Shown in pieces: positions 27,052 to 35,400 of a stretch of 64,000 bases of DNA. The notes beneath the pieces were generated by a model. The model had not been told where the DNA came from. It did no database searches and saw only the letters and a program-made list of their open reading frames with translations. Origin of the DNA: Ardenticatenaceae bacterium (GTDB taxonomy: Bacteria > Chloroflexota > Anaerolineae > Promineifilales > Promineifilaceae); assembly GCA_020634565.1 (NCBI GenBank), contig JACKBN010000005.1:1-64000 (forward strand), written 5' to 3'. Each line of letters starts with the position of its first letter. The first letter of the stretch is position 1. Both the position numbers and the translations under genes were made by a program.

Positions 27052-27777
27052 TTAGGATTGTAGCATTGGCAGGGTGGGTGTCAACACGGTATACAGGCTC
27101 AGATTGCCTTCTTTACCATCGCTGCGAAACTGATCCACAATAGAAAATCCAGCAGCGGCGGCTAATTCGGCCGTTTCTTCAGCATCAATGTGGCAAGCAT
27201 AGCGCAGGGCAAAACCGCCCCGCTGCCAGGCCAACAAATAATCATTCGGCTCTACCTCTGCTGACGCCAGGCCGATGGCCGACCAATCCTGCACTTTACG
27301 CCGCTGGCGAACGCTGTCCATAAACTGCCAGTTGGAGATGAGCAAACGGCCGTCTTCCGCCAAATGCCCCCGTATTTCCTGCAACAAACGCACCCGATTC
27401 GCCTTGCCCGGTAAATGGTGCATCACCGCCAGGCAAGAAATGGCCGGGAAGCTGCCCAACCCATCCAGACAGCCACTTTCTAACAAATTCCGCTGATAAA
27501 AGGTGCCGACTGCATTTTTAGCCGCGTCGGCCAGCAGCTCTTCGCTAAAGTCCACACCGATAAATTCGCCAATGCGATTATGCGATTGAAGGAACTGGGC
27601 AAAACGGCCGTTGCCACACCCTACATCCAAAAAGCGGGGGCAAGGTTCCGGCAGATAAGGCAGCAAGCGGTTAAACCCCGGCTGCGGCGACACGCGACTG
27701 CCAGAAAAGGAATCTGCCTGCGCATCATAAAATTCTCGGTTCAAATTCAGCAGCCGCTGAACAACATCTTCTTTCAT
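27052..27777 (-). CDS. Class I SAM methyltransferase, Trm9/ALKBH8-like
   Basis: The product is 241 aa from ATG 27777 (a GTG four codons earlier lies in the flanking repeat). Motif I is FLDVGCGNGRFAQFL, with the acidic VDFSEELL that binds the SAM ribose. The C-terminal pattern (NDYLLAWQ, then RYACHIDAEETAELAAAAGF) recalls the tRNA wobble-uridine methyltransferases Trm9 and ALKBH8, but the substrate is unproven. Dispersed repeats lie directly upstream. Confidence 0.78.
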   Translation of the reverse strand: MKEDVVQRLLNLNREFYDAQADSFSGSRVSPQPGFNRLLPYLPEPCPRFLDVGCGNGRFAQFLQSHNRIGEFIGVDFSEELLADAAKNAVGTFYQRNLLESGCLDGLGSFPAISCLAVMHHLPGKANRVRLLQEIRGHLAEDGRLLISNWQFMDSVRQRRKVQDWSAIGLASAEVEPNDYLLAWQRGGFALRYACHIDAEETAELAAAAGFSIVDQFRSDGKEGNLSLYTVLTPTLPMLQS

Positions 27778-27782
27778 AAAAT

Positions 27783-27905
27783 TAGCCACAGATTTCGCAG
27801 ATTACACAGATTGATCGGTTTTGCTTGTTTATTGTCTTCGCACCACAAAACCAACCATCATTCGAGTCAAAAATCCGCGTTTATCAGCGTTCATCAGCGT
27901 CCCAT
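27783..27905. repeat. Dispersed CACAGATTTCGCAGATTACACAG repeat and partner
   Basis: The first part (27783-27815) reads CCACAGATTTCGCAGATTAC; the second (27868-27905) reads AAAATCCGCGTTTATCAGCG, a common companion unit. Together they fill the gap between two minus-strand genes, with a matching copy upstream of the TPR gene. Confidence 0.6.
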
Positions 27906-28075
27906 TTTCGGATGCGGCGGCGGTTGGTGACAAACCAGGAACGGCCATCTCGCGTCCGCACCCAAACCGCTGGCGGTTGATGAGCCACCACCGTGCCCTC
28001 AAGCCAAATTTGCTCACCCAGCCAGATTTCTACGGCCGTTCCCACCGCATACATCTCCGTTAACCGTTCAGCCAT
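27884..28075 (-). CDS. Small basic protein of unknown function
   Basis: The product is 63 aa from ATG 28075, which shares a base with the stop of the TPR gene (TGATG); a longer in-frame start would lie inside that gene. The sequence suggests a small beta barrel (VEIWLGEQIWLEGTVVAH, then AVWVRTRDGRSWFVTNRR) like SH3 or Tudor folds. I do not recognise the family. Coupling to the TPR gene suggests a joint role. Confidence 0.55.
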   Translation of the reverse strand: MAERLTEMYAVGTAVEIWLGEQIWLEGTVVAHQPPAVWVRTRDGRSWFVTNRRRIRKWDADER

Positions 28076-28950
28076 CAACCAGTTCCTAACTGCCGCAAAC
28101 GGGCCAATCGCCTCGGCTCCAGCCAATCCAGCTGGGATAATTCCGCATACGCCTGGGCAAAATACGGCCGTGCTTCATCTGCCCGATCCAGTGCCAGCAA
28201 ACATTCACCGATCTCCTCAAAGACAAAGCCATCCGCCTGCCCAGCGCTTTCATGCTCAGCCAAAAGAATCTGCTGTACCGCCAGCGCGTCATCAAATTGC
28301 CCCAGCGAACGCAGCGTACGCCCCACACACCATTTGGCAATGCGAATCGTCTCTGGTTGTTCTGGATGGACAGCCTCGCGCCAGGCCACTGCCTTCTCAA
28401 AAAGCGTCAGCGCCCGCTCAAAGTCGCCCATCTCATGGTAAGTCCAGCCGAGATTGTTGTACAGCGAGCCTAACCAGCCAGCAGCCCGCGCATCGGGCGT
28501 TTCTTCGGCCAGGGCCAGGGCATGTTCGTTCCATTTTAGCTGTTCGGCTGGGTCGAGTTCAGCAATGGCCATCATGTGTGCCGCGTCGATGGTGTGGAAG
28601 TCTGCCTGGGGGGAAACGGCCGTTCCCAACACAAACGCCGCCTCAAACAAAGGCAGCGCCCGCTGCGGTTCGCCGGCTGAATTGAAAGTGCGTCCCCGCT
28701 CCAGCAAACAGCGCATTTGGGGCACAACCATCTCGTCGCTCAGCAGCCCATTCGCTTTATCCAAAAGCTCGTGCGCCTGGGCGAACTGGCGGCGCAGACT
28801 GTGGGTGCGGGCCAACTGGCTCAGCAGCTCCACGTGGTAAGCGCGGTTAGCCGAGGCGGCGACCTCTGGCAAAAGCGCCTGAAAACGTTCGGCCGTTCCC
28901 GCCGGATCACTATAATTCCACAAGGTATGCAGCTCAGGAAATTCGTTCAT
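28075..28950 (-). CDS. Tetratricopeptide repeat protein
   Basis: The product is 291 aa made almost entirely of TPR helices, for example LYNNLGWTYHEMGDFERALTLFEKA near residue 170. There is no signal peptide or enzyme domain, so it is likely a cytosolic scaffold. It is followed, with a 1-base overlap, by the small basic gene, and preceded by a dispersed repeat. The partner is unknown. Confidence 0.75.
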   Translation of the reverse strand: MNEFPELHTLWNYSDPAGTAERFQALLPEVAASANRAYHVELLSQLARTHSLRRQFAQAHELLDKANGLLSDEMVVPQMRCLLERGRTFNSAGEPQRALPLFEAAFVLGTAVSPQADFHTIDAAHMMAIAELDPAEQLKWNEHALALAEETPDARAAGWLGSLYNNLGWTYHEMGDFERALTLFEKAVAWREAVHPEQPETIRIAKWCVGRTLRSLGQFDDALAVQQILLAEHESAGQADGFVFEEIGECLLALDRADEARPYFAQAYAELSQLDWLEPRRLARLRQLGTG

Positions 28951-28961
28951 TGCTTCTTTAA

Positions 28962-29050
28962 ATCCACAGATTTCGCAGATTACACAGATTCTAACGACTC
29001 TCTGTGTAACTCCGTGCCATCTCTGTGAAACTCTGTGTTCCGTTTCTTAA
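28962..29050. repeat. Dispersed CACAGATTTCGCAGATT + CTCTGTGTAACTC repeat
   Basis: This is the best copy of the family. ATCCACAGATTTCGCAGATT is followed by CTCTGTGTAACTCCGTGCCA and a CTCTGTGTTCCG end. It occupies the gap between the TPR and fructosamine-kinase genes. The second half matches the in-gene copy at 63655-63722. Confidence 0.7.
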
Positions 29051-29922
29051 AATCCAAAGCGGCGCAAGACTGAATCCACCATGCCCACGTAGCTGCCTCC
29101 AAAATGGCAAACGTGGCTCAGCAGCGGATACAAACTGTACAGATGGCGGCGCTCTTCGTAAAAACCGGGCGGCAACGGCCGTATCTCTTCATACCGCCGA
29201 AAAAAGGGGGCGCCAAACGAGTTGAACAGCGCGATGTACGCCAGCTCCATCTCATCAAGGCCAAAATAAAGAGCCGGATCGAGAAAAGCGGTGATACGGC
29301 CGTTCTCTGCCAAAACATTTGTCGTCCACACGTCACCGTGAATCAGCGCGGGCTGATCCGGTTCCGCCAGCCATTTGTGCCATTGGGCGCACAGCTTTTC
29401 CAGCCGGGGCACAAACGTTTGCGGCAGCCGTCCCAGCCGCACCCCTTCGCGCATCAAATGAAAAATGCGCTGCTCGCGGAAAAAGTCGAGCCAGCTTGCC
29501 GTCGGTTCGTTGGGCTGGGTAAACGCGCCAATGAGGGTCATGAAAGGAAAGCCAAAAGTGGGGGAAGTGATGCTGTGCAGCGCCGCCAAATGTTCTGCCG
29601 CATCCATCTCCGCCTGGGTCGAGAAGTGGCTCTGCCCCGGCATCCATTCCATGATGAGCAAATGCGGCTCGGAATGAATGACGCCGGGTATGGGCAGCTC
29701 GGTTTGCTCCGCCAGGTAGCGCAGCATCGCGCCTTCGATGTCCAGCTGCGGCTCCGGCCCGTCGTCAAACTTCACCACCAGCGGCGTGCCGTCTGCCAGC
29801 TCAACACGGTACACCTGCCCAATTTGCCCGCCAGAGAGGGGAGAAATGGTCTGGAGTTGGGTAGAAACGGCCGTCCCATCGGCCTGGCTCAGGGCAAGTT
29901 CCACCGCCGCACGCACATCCAT
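29047..29922 (-). CDS. Fructosamine kinase family protein (FN3K-like)
   Basis: The product is 291 aa. It shows the protein-kinase-like fold: SGGQIGQVYRVELADG loop, VVKF lysine, catalytic HGDVWTTNVL, metal-binding FLDPALYFG in place of DFG, and the FN3K-specific tail YPLLSHVCHFGGSYVG. The family phosphorylates sugars attached to proteins or free amines, promoting deglycation. The ATG shares a base with the stop of the upstream lipoprotein gene (TAATG), so the two are coupled. Confidence 0.88.
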   Translation of the reverse strand: MDVRAAVELALSQADGTAVSTQLQTISPLSGGQIGQVYRVELADGTPLVVKFDDGPEPQLDIEGAMLRYLAEQTELPIPGVIHSEPHLLIMEWMPGQSHFSTQAEMDAAEHLAALHSITSPTFGFPFMTLIGAFTQPNEPTASWLDFFREQRIFHLMREGVRLGRLPQTFVPRLEKLCAQWHKWLAEPDQPALIHGDVWTTNVLAENGRITAFLDPALYFGLDEMELAYIALFNSFGAPFFRRYEEIRPLPPGFYEERRHLYSLYPLLSHVCHFGGSYVGMVDSVLRRFGF

Positions 29923-30575
29923 TACGGCCGTCGCACCACAACATTATCAAACGCGACTTCAGCCGAGGGCTGCACAAAGGTGCCTGCATCCAGGGCAATT
30001 GTCCCGCTGGTGTAAGCGGTATCGGTGAGCTGGTGCACCAGTTGATCGTTCACGTACAGCGAAATGGTCTGCCCCAGCGCTTCCACGCGCAGGTGATTTA
30101 CGCTGCCCAGCCCCTGATTGATGGCGGGGGATTCTGTCCAGCGATCCACAAAACGCGTCCAGCCCGATTCGCCATCACGCCGCTCCACCATGTAAAGACC
30201 ATCGCCGGTGATTTCGAAGCGGTAGAAGCGGATGGTGTCCTGCATGCGGAACAGCACGCCGTAACTGCTACCCAAATCGCCTTCCAGCAGTTGGGCATCC
30301 ACTTCCAAAATAAAGTTATCGAAGGTTTGATCAGGCAACGTGGAAAACTGCATGATGTTGTTGTCGGACAGTTGAATGACTAAACGCTCATTGATAACGG
30401 CCGTTTGCCCCGCATTGTCCCCTTCAATAACCCAGTTACCCATCTGCCCCGGCACAAAGCCATCCGAAAAGATAACATCCGCGCCAGACGCACCGGGTAC
30501 GCCCGTAGCATCGGCACAAGCCACCATGCCCAAAATGACCATGAACAAAGCTACCAATCGCCAAGAAAAACGCAT
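29922..30575 (-). CDS. Lipoprotein with jelly-roll (LamG/DUF1080-like) domain, copy 1
   Basis: The product is 217 aa from ATG 30575 (a GTG three codons earlier lies in a repeat). The signal peptide ends in the lipobox MVAC, so the mature protein is lipid-anchored outside the membrane. The rest is a beta-sandwich (LEVDAQLLEGD, YGVLFRMQDTIRFYRFEI, LYVNDQLV) like concanavalin-type carbohydrate-binding modules. It is a paralogue of the next gene upstream and overlaps the FN3K-like gene. The ligand is unknown. Confidence 0.75.
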   Translation of the reverse strand: MRFSWRLVALFMVILGMVACADATGVPGASGADVIFSDGFVPGQMGNWVIEGDNAGQTAVINERLVIQLSDNNIMQFSTLPDQTFDNFILEVDAQLLEGDLGSSYGVLFRMQDTIRFYRFEITGDGLYMVERRDGESGWTRFVDRWTESPAINQGLGSVNHLRVEALGQTISLYVNDQLVHQLTDTAYTSGTIALDAGTFVQPSAEVAFDNVVVRRP

Positions 30576-30618
30576 ACGGTTCACTGATTACCGATTACTG
30601 AATACCGAACACCATTTA
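30573..30618. repeat. CGGTAATC repeat, third short copy
   Basis: ATTACCGATTACTGAATACCG-type units between the two lipoprotein genes match the families at 1005-1087 and 5327-5396 and cover the translation start of the downstream one. Confidence 0.5.
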
Positions 30619-31284
30619 CGGGGCTAAGACGAGCAAATCATCAAACTGGACAACGGCCGTTCCCGGCTCCAACGTACTCACGCCCAGGCCCACATCACCA
30701 CCTGTGAAGGAATTATCTGTCACGCTCACAAGCGGCAGGCCATTAACCGACAGGCTCAGCTCATTGCCCACACAGCTCACCCGCAGCAAATTGGTTGCCA
30801 CGCCCTGGTTGATCAAGTCGGAGAAAACGTACTCCTGGTTGGGCGTTAGGTAGGTGATCTGCTCACTGCCAGATTCGTATTTGCCAATGGCGTAATATCC
30901 GTCACCGCTAATCAAAAAGATGTAGAAATTGTTCTCATCCTGGTAGCGGCAGAGCACGCCATAGGCATTATTGTTGGGGCCATTGGTCTGGCGCGCCTGC
31001 ACGGTCACGATAACGTCGTTGAAATTCCGCCCAACGTTGGTCCACCAAATCTGGCCGGTCTGGCTGGTGCTGATGTTCAGCGTGCCTTCGGCAATTTCCA
31101 CGACCGCGCCACCCTGATTGTATTCGCGCCAGCCACAGGTTTGCTCGCCGCTAAAATCATCCCGCAGCAGTGCGCCATTTTCGTTGCAGTCATCTGTGCT
31201 TGGCCCACTCACAATGCTGCATGCCGCCAGGGAAAGCAAGGCCAGCATCAGCAGCAACGGCCGTATGATCCATTTTCCCATCAT
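30616..31284 (-). CDS. Lipoprotein with jelly-roll domain, copy 2
   Basis: The product is 222 aa. The signal peptide ends in the lipobox LAAC. As in copy 1, the body is a single beta-sandwich with the pattern VTVQARQTNGPNNNAYGVLCRYQDENNFYIF and LSLSVNGLPL. Two adjacent ATGs (31284, 31281) follow a GGAGGG site; the second has the better spacing. The pair with copy 1 is a diverged duplication. The protein probably binds a surface glycan; that is inference. Confidence 0.75.
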   Translation of the reverse strand: MMGKWIIRPLLLMLALLSLAACSIVSGPSTDDCNENGALLRDDFSGEQTCGWREYNQGGAVVEIAEGTLNISTSQTGQIWWTNVGRNFNDVIVTVQARQTNGPNNNAYGVLCRYQDENNFYIFLISGDGYYAIGKYESGSEQITYLTPNQEYVFSDLINQGVATNLLRVSCVGNELSLSVNGLPLVSVTDNSFTGGDVGLGVSTLEPGTAVVQFDDLLVLAP

Positions 31285-31312
31285 ATCCCTCCAATAGATG
31301 ATGTGCGGAACG

Positions 31313-31468
31313 CTACTCCTGCCCGTCGTTCTTGTCTAATTTCTTTTGCAACTGCTCCACCTCGTCAGCAATCGTTTCTTGCTGGCGCGAGGTATACAGG
31401 TAAAAGCCAAAGGCTCCTAGCCAAAAAAGGGAAATAATCACAATCAATAAGTTTAAATCATCAAACAT
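31313..31468 (-). CDS. CcmD-like small membrane protein (51 aa)
   Basis: The product is 51 aa: an N-terminal acidic cap, one membrane helix (LLIVIISLFWLGAFGFYLY), then a basic turn and a charged amphipathic helix (ADEVEQLQKKLDK). GAGGA precedes the ATG. The layout fits the CcmD family, which in other bacteria sits with haem-export genes for cytochrome c maturation; none of those lie here. It is followed after 28 bases by the lipoprotein gene. In view of the multiheme cytochromes in the window a maturation role is possible but unproven. Confidence 0.6.
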   Translation of the reverse strand: MFDDLNLLIVIISLFWLGAFGFYLYTSRQQETIADEVEQLQKKLDKNDGQE

Positions 31469-31553
31469 GGTTTGTTTCCTCAAAAGTCTGCAAAATTGTG
31501 TGGAAGTTTACCTAAAAATAAGCAAACCGGCACACGGTAAACGGCCGTTTCCC

Positions 31554-32117
31554 TTATAAATGGCTGTCCCACAGCGGTTCCGGCACGCCGCGCTGCTTGT
31601 TTTCGTACCGCGCCATCACAAACAAGGCGTCAGACAAACGGTTCAGGTAAGGAATCACATAATCGCCAACCTCTTCCTCGCGTGATAAGGACACCACCAG
31701 CCGCTCGGCTCGGCGGCAAACCGTGCGCGCCACGTGCAGTTGAGCAGCACCCAGCGTGCCACCCGGCAAAATAAAATTGTCGAGCGAACCGGTAACGGCC
31801 GTTAACTCATCCATCAAGTCCTCTAACCGGGTCACATGCCGCACCTCAATTTCCGGAATCTGGTAAGTTTCCTTATCCACTTCCGTAAAACAGAGGTCTG
31901 ATCCCAGATGGAACAGCTCATTTTGAATCACCGGCACCACTTCCGCCAAACGGGGCACCAGGCCGTGAGCCACCGCCACCCCCAGCACCGAATTCAGCTC
32001 ATCCACCGTGCCATACGCCGACACGCGTAATGATTCTTTTGGTACGCGCGTGCGGCTGCCCAGCGAGGTTGTGCCGTCATCGCCGCTGCGCGTGTAAATT
32101 TTTGTCAATCGTGGCAT
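31554..32117 (-). CDS. Cob(I)alamin adenosyltransferase, PduO type
   Basis: The product is 187 aa. The N-terminal ATP-binding [19 protein letters not shown] and the C-terminal [11 protein letters not shown] with [11 protein letters not shown] identify the PduO/MMAB family, which transfers adenosyl from ATP to cobalt to make coenzyme B12. The GGGAG ribosome-binding site lies two bases after an inverted repeat that may control translation. The reading frame is intact and of usual length. Confidence 0.94.
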   Translation of the reverse strand: MPRLTKIYTRSGDDGTTSLGSRTRVPKESLRVSAYGTVDELNSVLGVAVAHGLVPRLAEVVPVIQNELFHLGSDLCFTEVDKETYQIPEIEVRHVTRLEDLMDELTAVTGSLDNFILPGGTLGAAQLHVARTVCRRAERLVVSLSREEEVGDYVIPYLNRLSDALFVMARYENKQRGVPEPLWDSHL

Positions 32118-32129
32118 TCAAAACTCCCA

Positions 32130-32185
32130 ATTTCCCCGGAAAATTTATAAATGACACTTTTCACGTGAGCATTTTCCGGGGAAAT
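32130..32185 (-). promoter_or_regulatory. 15-bp perfect inverted repeat next to the pduO-type RBS
   Basis: ATTTCCCCGGAAAAT and its exact reverse complement are 26 bases apart, in the 72-base gap between the MFS gene and the adenosyltransferase. The repeat ends beside the GGGAG site. There is no U-run, so it is more likely an operator or an mRNA hairpin than a terminator. Confidence 0.55.
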
Positions 32186-32189
32186 ATAT

Positions 32190-33407
32190 TTACTTTGTTA
32201 CGGCCGTTCTTCTCGGTAAAAACCACACCCCTGGCAGCGTTAAAAAGGCCGTCACGGCCCCAATAACAAAGGCTATCGTCAAGCCAAAGCGGTCGGCCAA
32301 AACCCCAATAAGCCAAATACCCAAGCCACGAACCAAAAAGTTCAGACCAATGTAGATGCCATTCGCCAGCGCCCGATGATCCGGGAAAAAATCTTGCACC
32401 AGCGCCAACAGCACAGGGGTCGGCCCCAGAACCGTCAGCCCCAGAGCAATGAGCAGCGGAATGGCCAACCAGCCGGGAGCATAAATAAATGCCAGTGCCA
32501 GCAGCGGCGAAATAAAGAGCAGCCAACCCAACACCGACGGCCGTCCAAAACGGTCGCTAACGGTGCCAGACAGCAGCGCACCAGCCACGCCCGCACCTTC
32601 CAAAATTGAAAGCGCCGCGGCGGCCAGCCACAAACTCGCTTCTACTTCATCCTGCATGTAAAGCGGCAAATAGGTCGTGAGGGCAACCACCAGCCCGGTA
32701 CGCATCAGCATGATCCAGCCCAACACGGGGAATATGCGGCGAATTTGGGGCCATGCTTCTTCTAAGCCTGCGGGTTTGGTGCTGGTTCGGGCAGAGACAT
32801 CATGCAGGCGGTAATAGAGAACGGCCGTTACTGCCCACCCCACAAACATCAGCCGCCACATCCCTTCCAGACCAAACCAGCCAACGCCCGCCACGGCCAC
32901 AATCGGCCCCAGCGTGCGCCCCAGTTCGCCGCTGGCCATAAAGATGCTCATGCCTGTGCCCACGCGCTTGCCCGCCATCCGGCCAATCATCGCCGGTGCC
33001 GGGGCGTGGAACGCCGCGATGCTGATACCGCCGGCAAACAGCAGCAGCGCTACCATAAAATAGCTGTTCACAATGCCCAGGCTGCTCAACAAAGTGGCGG
33101 TGATGCCCGGGGCCAAAATGATGAAGTAGCGCAAGCTCACCCGGTCTGCCAGGTAGCCAATAAGTGGATTGAGTAAGCTGGGCAACTGGGTAAAGATAGC
33201 CAAACTACCGGTGACGGCATAATTGGTCGCCAGCCGCTCTTGCAGCAGCGGCAGCAGCGGGGCAATGAAGGCACTGTAGGTGTCGTGTACAAAATGGCCG
33301 CCAGCAATGGTAAAGATTTGGCCGATGTTGAAGGTGTCGGGAACGGCCGTTTCCTCTACGTTTTGCGATGTTGTTGTTTGGTCCACAGGGTGCTCACTTT
33401 TCTTCAA
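32190..33407 (-). CDS. MFS transporter, fosmidomycin-resistance (Fsr)-like
   Basis: The product is 405 aa with about twelve helices in two halves. The early segment HFVHDTYSAFIAPLLPLL and the loop GYLADRVSLRYF match the Fsr-type major facilitator group of drug or small-molecule exporters. The annotated start is a TTG; a GTG seven codons in is an alternative. The substrate cannot be told. Confidence 0.82.
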   Translation of the reverse strand: MKKSEHPVDQTTTSQNVEETAVPDTFNIGQIFTIAGGHFVHDTYSAFIAPLLPLLQERLATNYAVTGSLAIFTQLPSLLNPLIGYLADRVSLRYFIILAPGITATLLSSLGIVNSYFMVALLLFAGGISIAAFHAPAPAMIGRMAGKRVGTGMSIFMASGELGRTLGPIVAVAGVGWFGLEGMWRLMFVGWAVTAVLYYRLHDVSARTSTKPAGLEEAWPQIRRIFPVLGWIMLMRTGLVVALTTYLPLYMQDEVEASLWLAAAALSILEGAGVAGALLSGTVSDRFGRPSVLGWLLFISPLLALAFIYAPGWLAIPLLIALGLTVLGPTPVLLALVQDFFPDHRALANGIYIGLNFLVRGLGIWLIGVLADRFGLTIAFVIGAVTAFLTLPGVWFLPRRTAVTK

Positions 33408-33495
33408 GATTTAGAAAAGTGATTATACGGCCGTTTGCCCACATTAACCCACCCCAACTTGCCATCCAGCACACCATAGAAGAATTGTGTGATTT

Positions 33496-33566
33496 GTCTT
33501 TCCGAACGGAGTGAGGAATCTTTCTACCCGCAACGATGAAAGATTCCTCATTTCACTCGGAATGAC
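33496..33566. repeat. Long palindromic intergenic repeat (GGAGTGAGGAATCTTTC type)
   Basis: Two arms of about 29 bases (TCCGAACGGAGTGAGGAATC and its complement, with few mismatches) flank a short loop. It lies in the 217-base gap between the MFS gene and the broken P450 and resembles widespread repetitive extragenic palindromes. No other copy is in the window. Confidence 0.7.
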
Positions 33567-33624
33567 ATCTGTTAATTTGGGCTTAAATTTAGGGGTAGGA
33601 AAGCAAATCTGAGCGGGCAGAAAT

Positions 33625-34850
<1,226 letters not shown>

Positions 34851-34865
34851 TGGCTTGCGCTCCTT

Positions 34866-34935
34866 AAAAAGCGGAACACAGAGTTACGCAGAGGAGGCAC
34901 AGAGGCGCACAAAGAAAATCCGCGAAATCTGTTGT
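34866..34935. repeat. Dispersed CACAGAGTTACGCAGAGG repeat
   Basis: GAACACAGAGTTACGCAGAG, GGCACAGAGGCGCACAAAG and AATCCGCGAAATCTG units lie between the globin and the broken P450, directly ahead of the latter's missing start. The family is as at 28962 and 63655. Confidence 0.6.
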
Positions 34936-34939
34936 TTTT

Positions 34940-35377
34940 TTATTGCGCCGTGTTGACCATCCAGCTAGAAAAGCCAACCAGAAAATCGCGGAAAGTCGGC
35001 AGATGCTCGGCAGGGAAGTTGTATTTTTCCGGCGCGTCGGCCAGAACCGCCTCAAAACAAGCCAACCACACCTTTCGCGCCGCCTCATCAATGGGGAACG
35101 GCATGTGGCGCGCCCGCATCATCGGATTGCCATACTTTTGGTGATAAAGCGGCGGCCCGCCCAGCAGCCCCACAAAAAATGCGGCCGATTTTCGTGAAGC
35201 GCGCGCCATGTCCCGTGGAAACATATCGCGAATGGCAGAGGCTTCCAGCTGCTCATAAAAATCAGCCAGCATGGCAAAAATATTGTCTTCCCCCATCGCT
35301 GCGTAAATCTCCCCACTTGGGGCACTGACACGCGGCGGACCGCCCGGTGGCACGTAAAATTGTCGATCTTCAGGCAT
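34940..35377 (-). CDS. Truncated haemoglobin (group II-like globin)
   Basis: The product is 145 aa with globin helices. FYEQLEASAIRDMFP lies near residue 40. GPPLYHQKYGNPMMRARHMPF carries the proximal-side pattern of TrHb group II, and the C-terminal ARKVWLACFEAVL is the H-helix. Such globins bind O2 or NO in the cytosol. It lies 23 bases ahead of the cyclase gene on the same strand, and downstream is the broken P450. A haem redox link between globin and P450 is possible but unproven. Confidence 0.85.
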   Translation of the reverse strand: MPEDRQFYVPPGGPPRVSAPSGEIYAAMGEDNIFAMLADFYEQLEASAIRDMFPRDMARASRKSAAFFVGLLGGPPLYHQKYGNPMMRARHMPFPIDEAARKVWLACFEAVLADAPEKYNFPAEHLPTFRDFLVGFSSWMVNTAQ

Positions 35378-35400
35378 AAGCTGCTCCCCTAAGGCTTTGT

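Noticed and set aside
32118..32189. Cobalamin riboswitch ahead of the adenosyltransferase
   Set aside because: The gap is only 72 bases and lacks the B12-box; only an inverted repeat is present.
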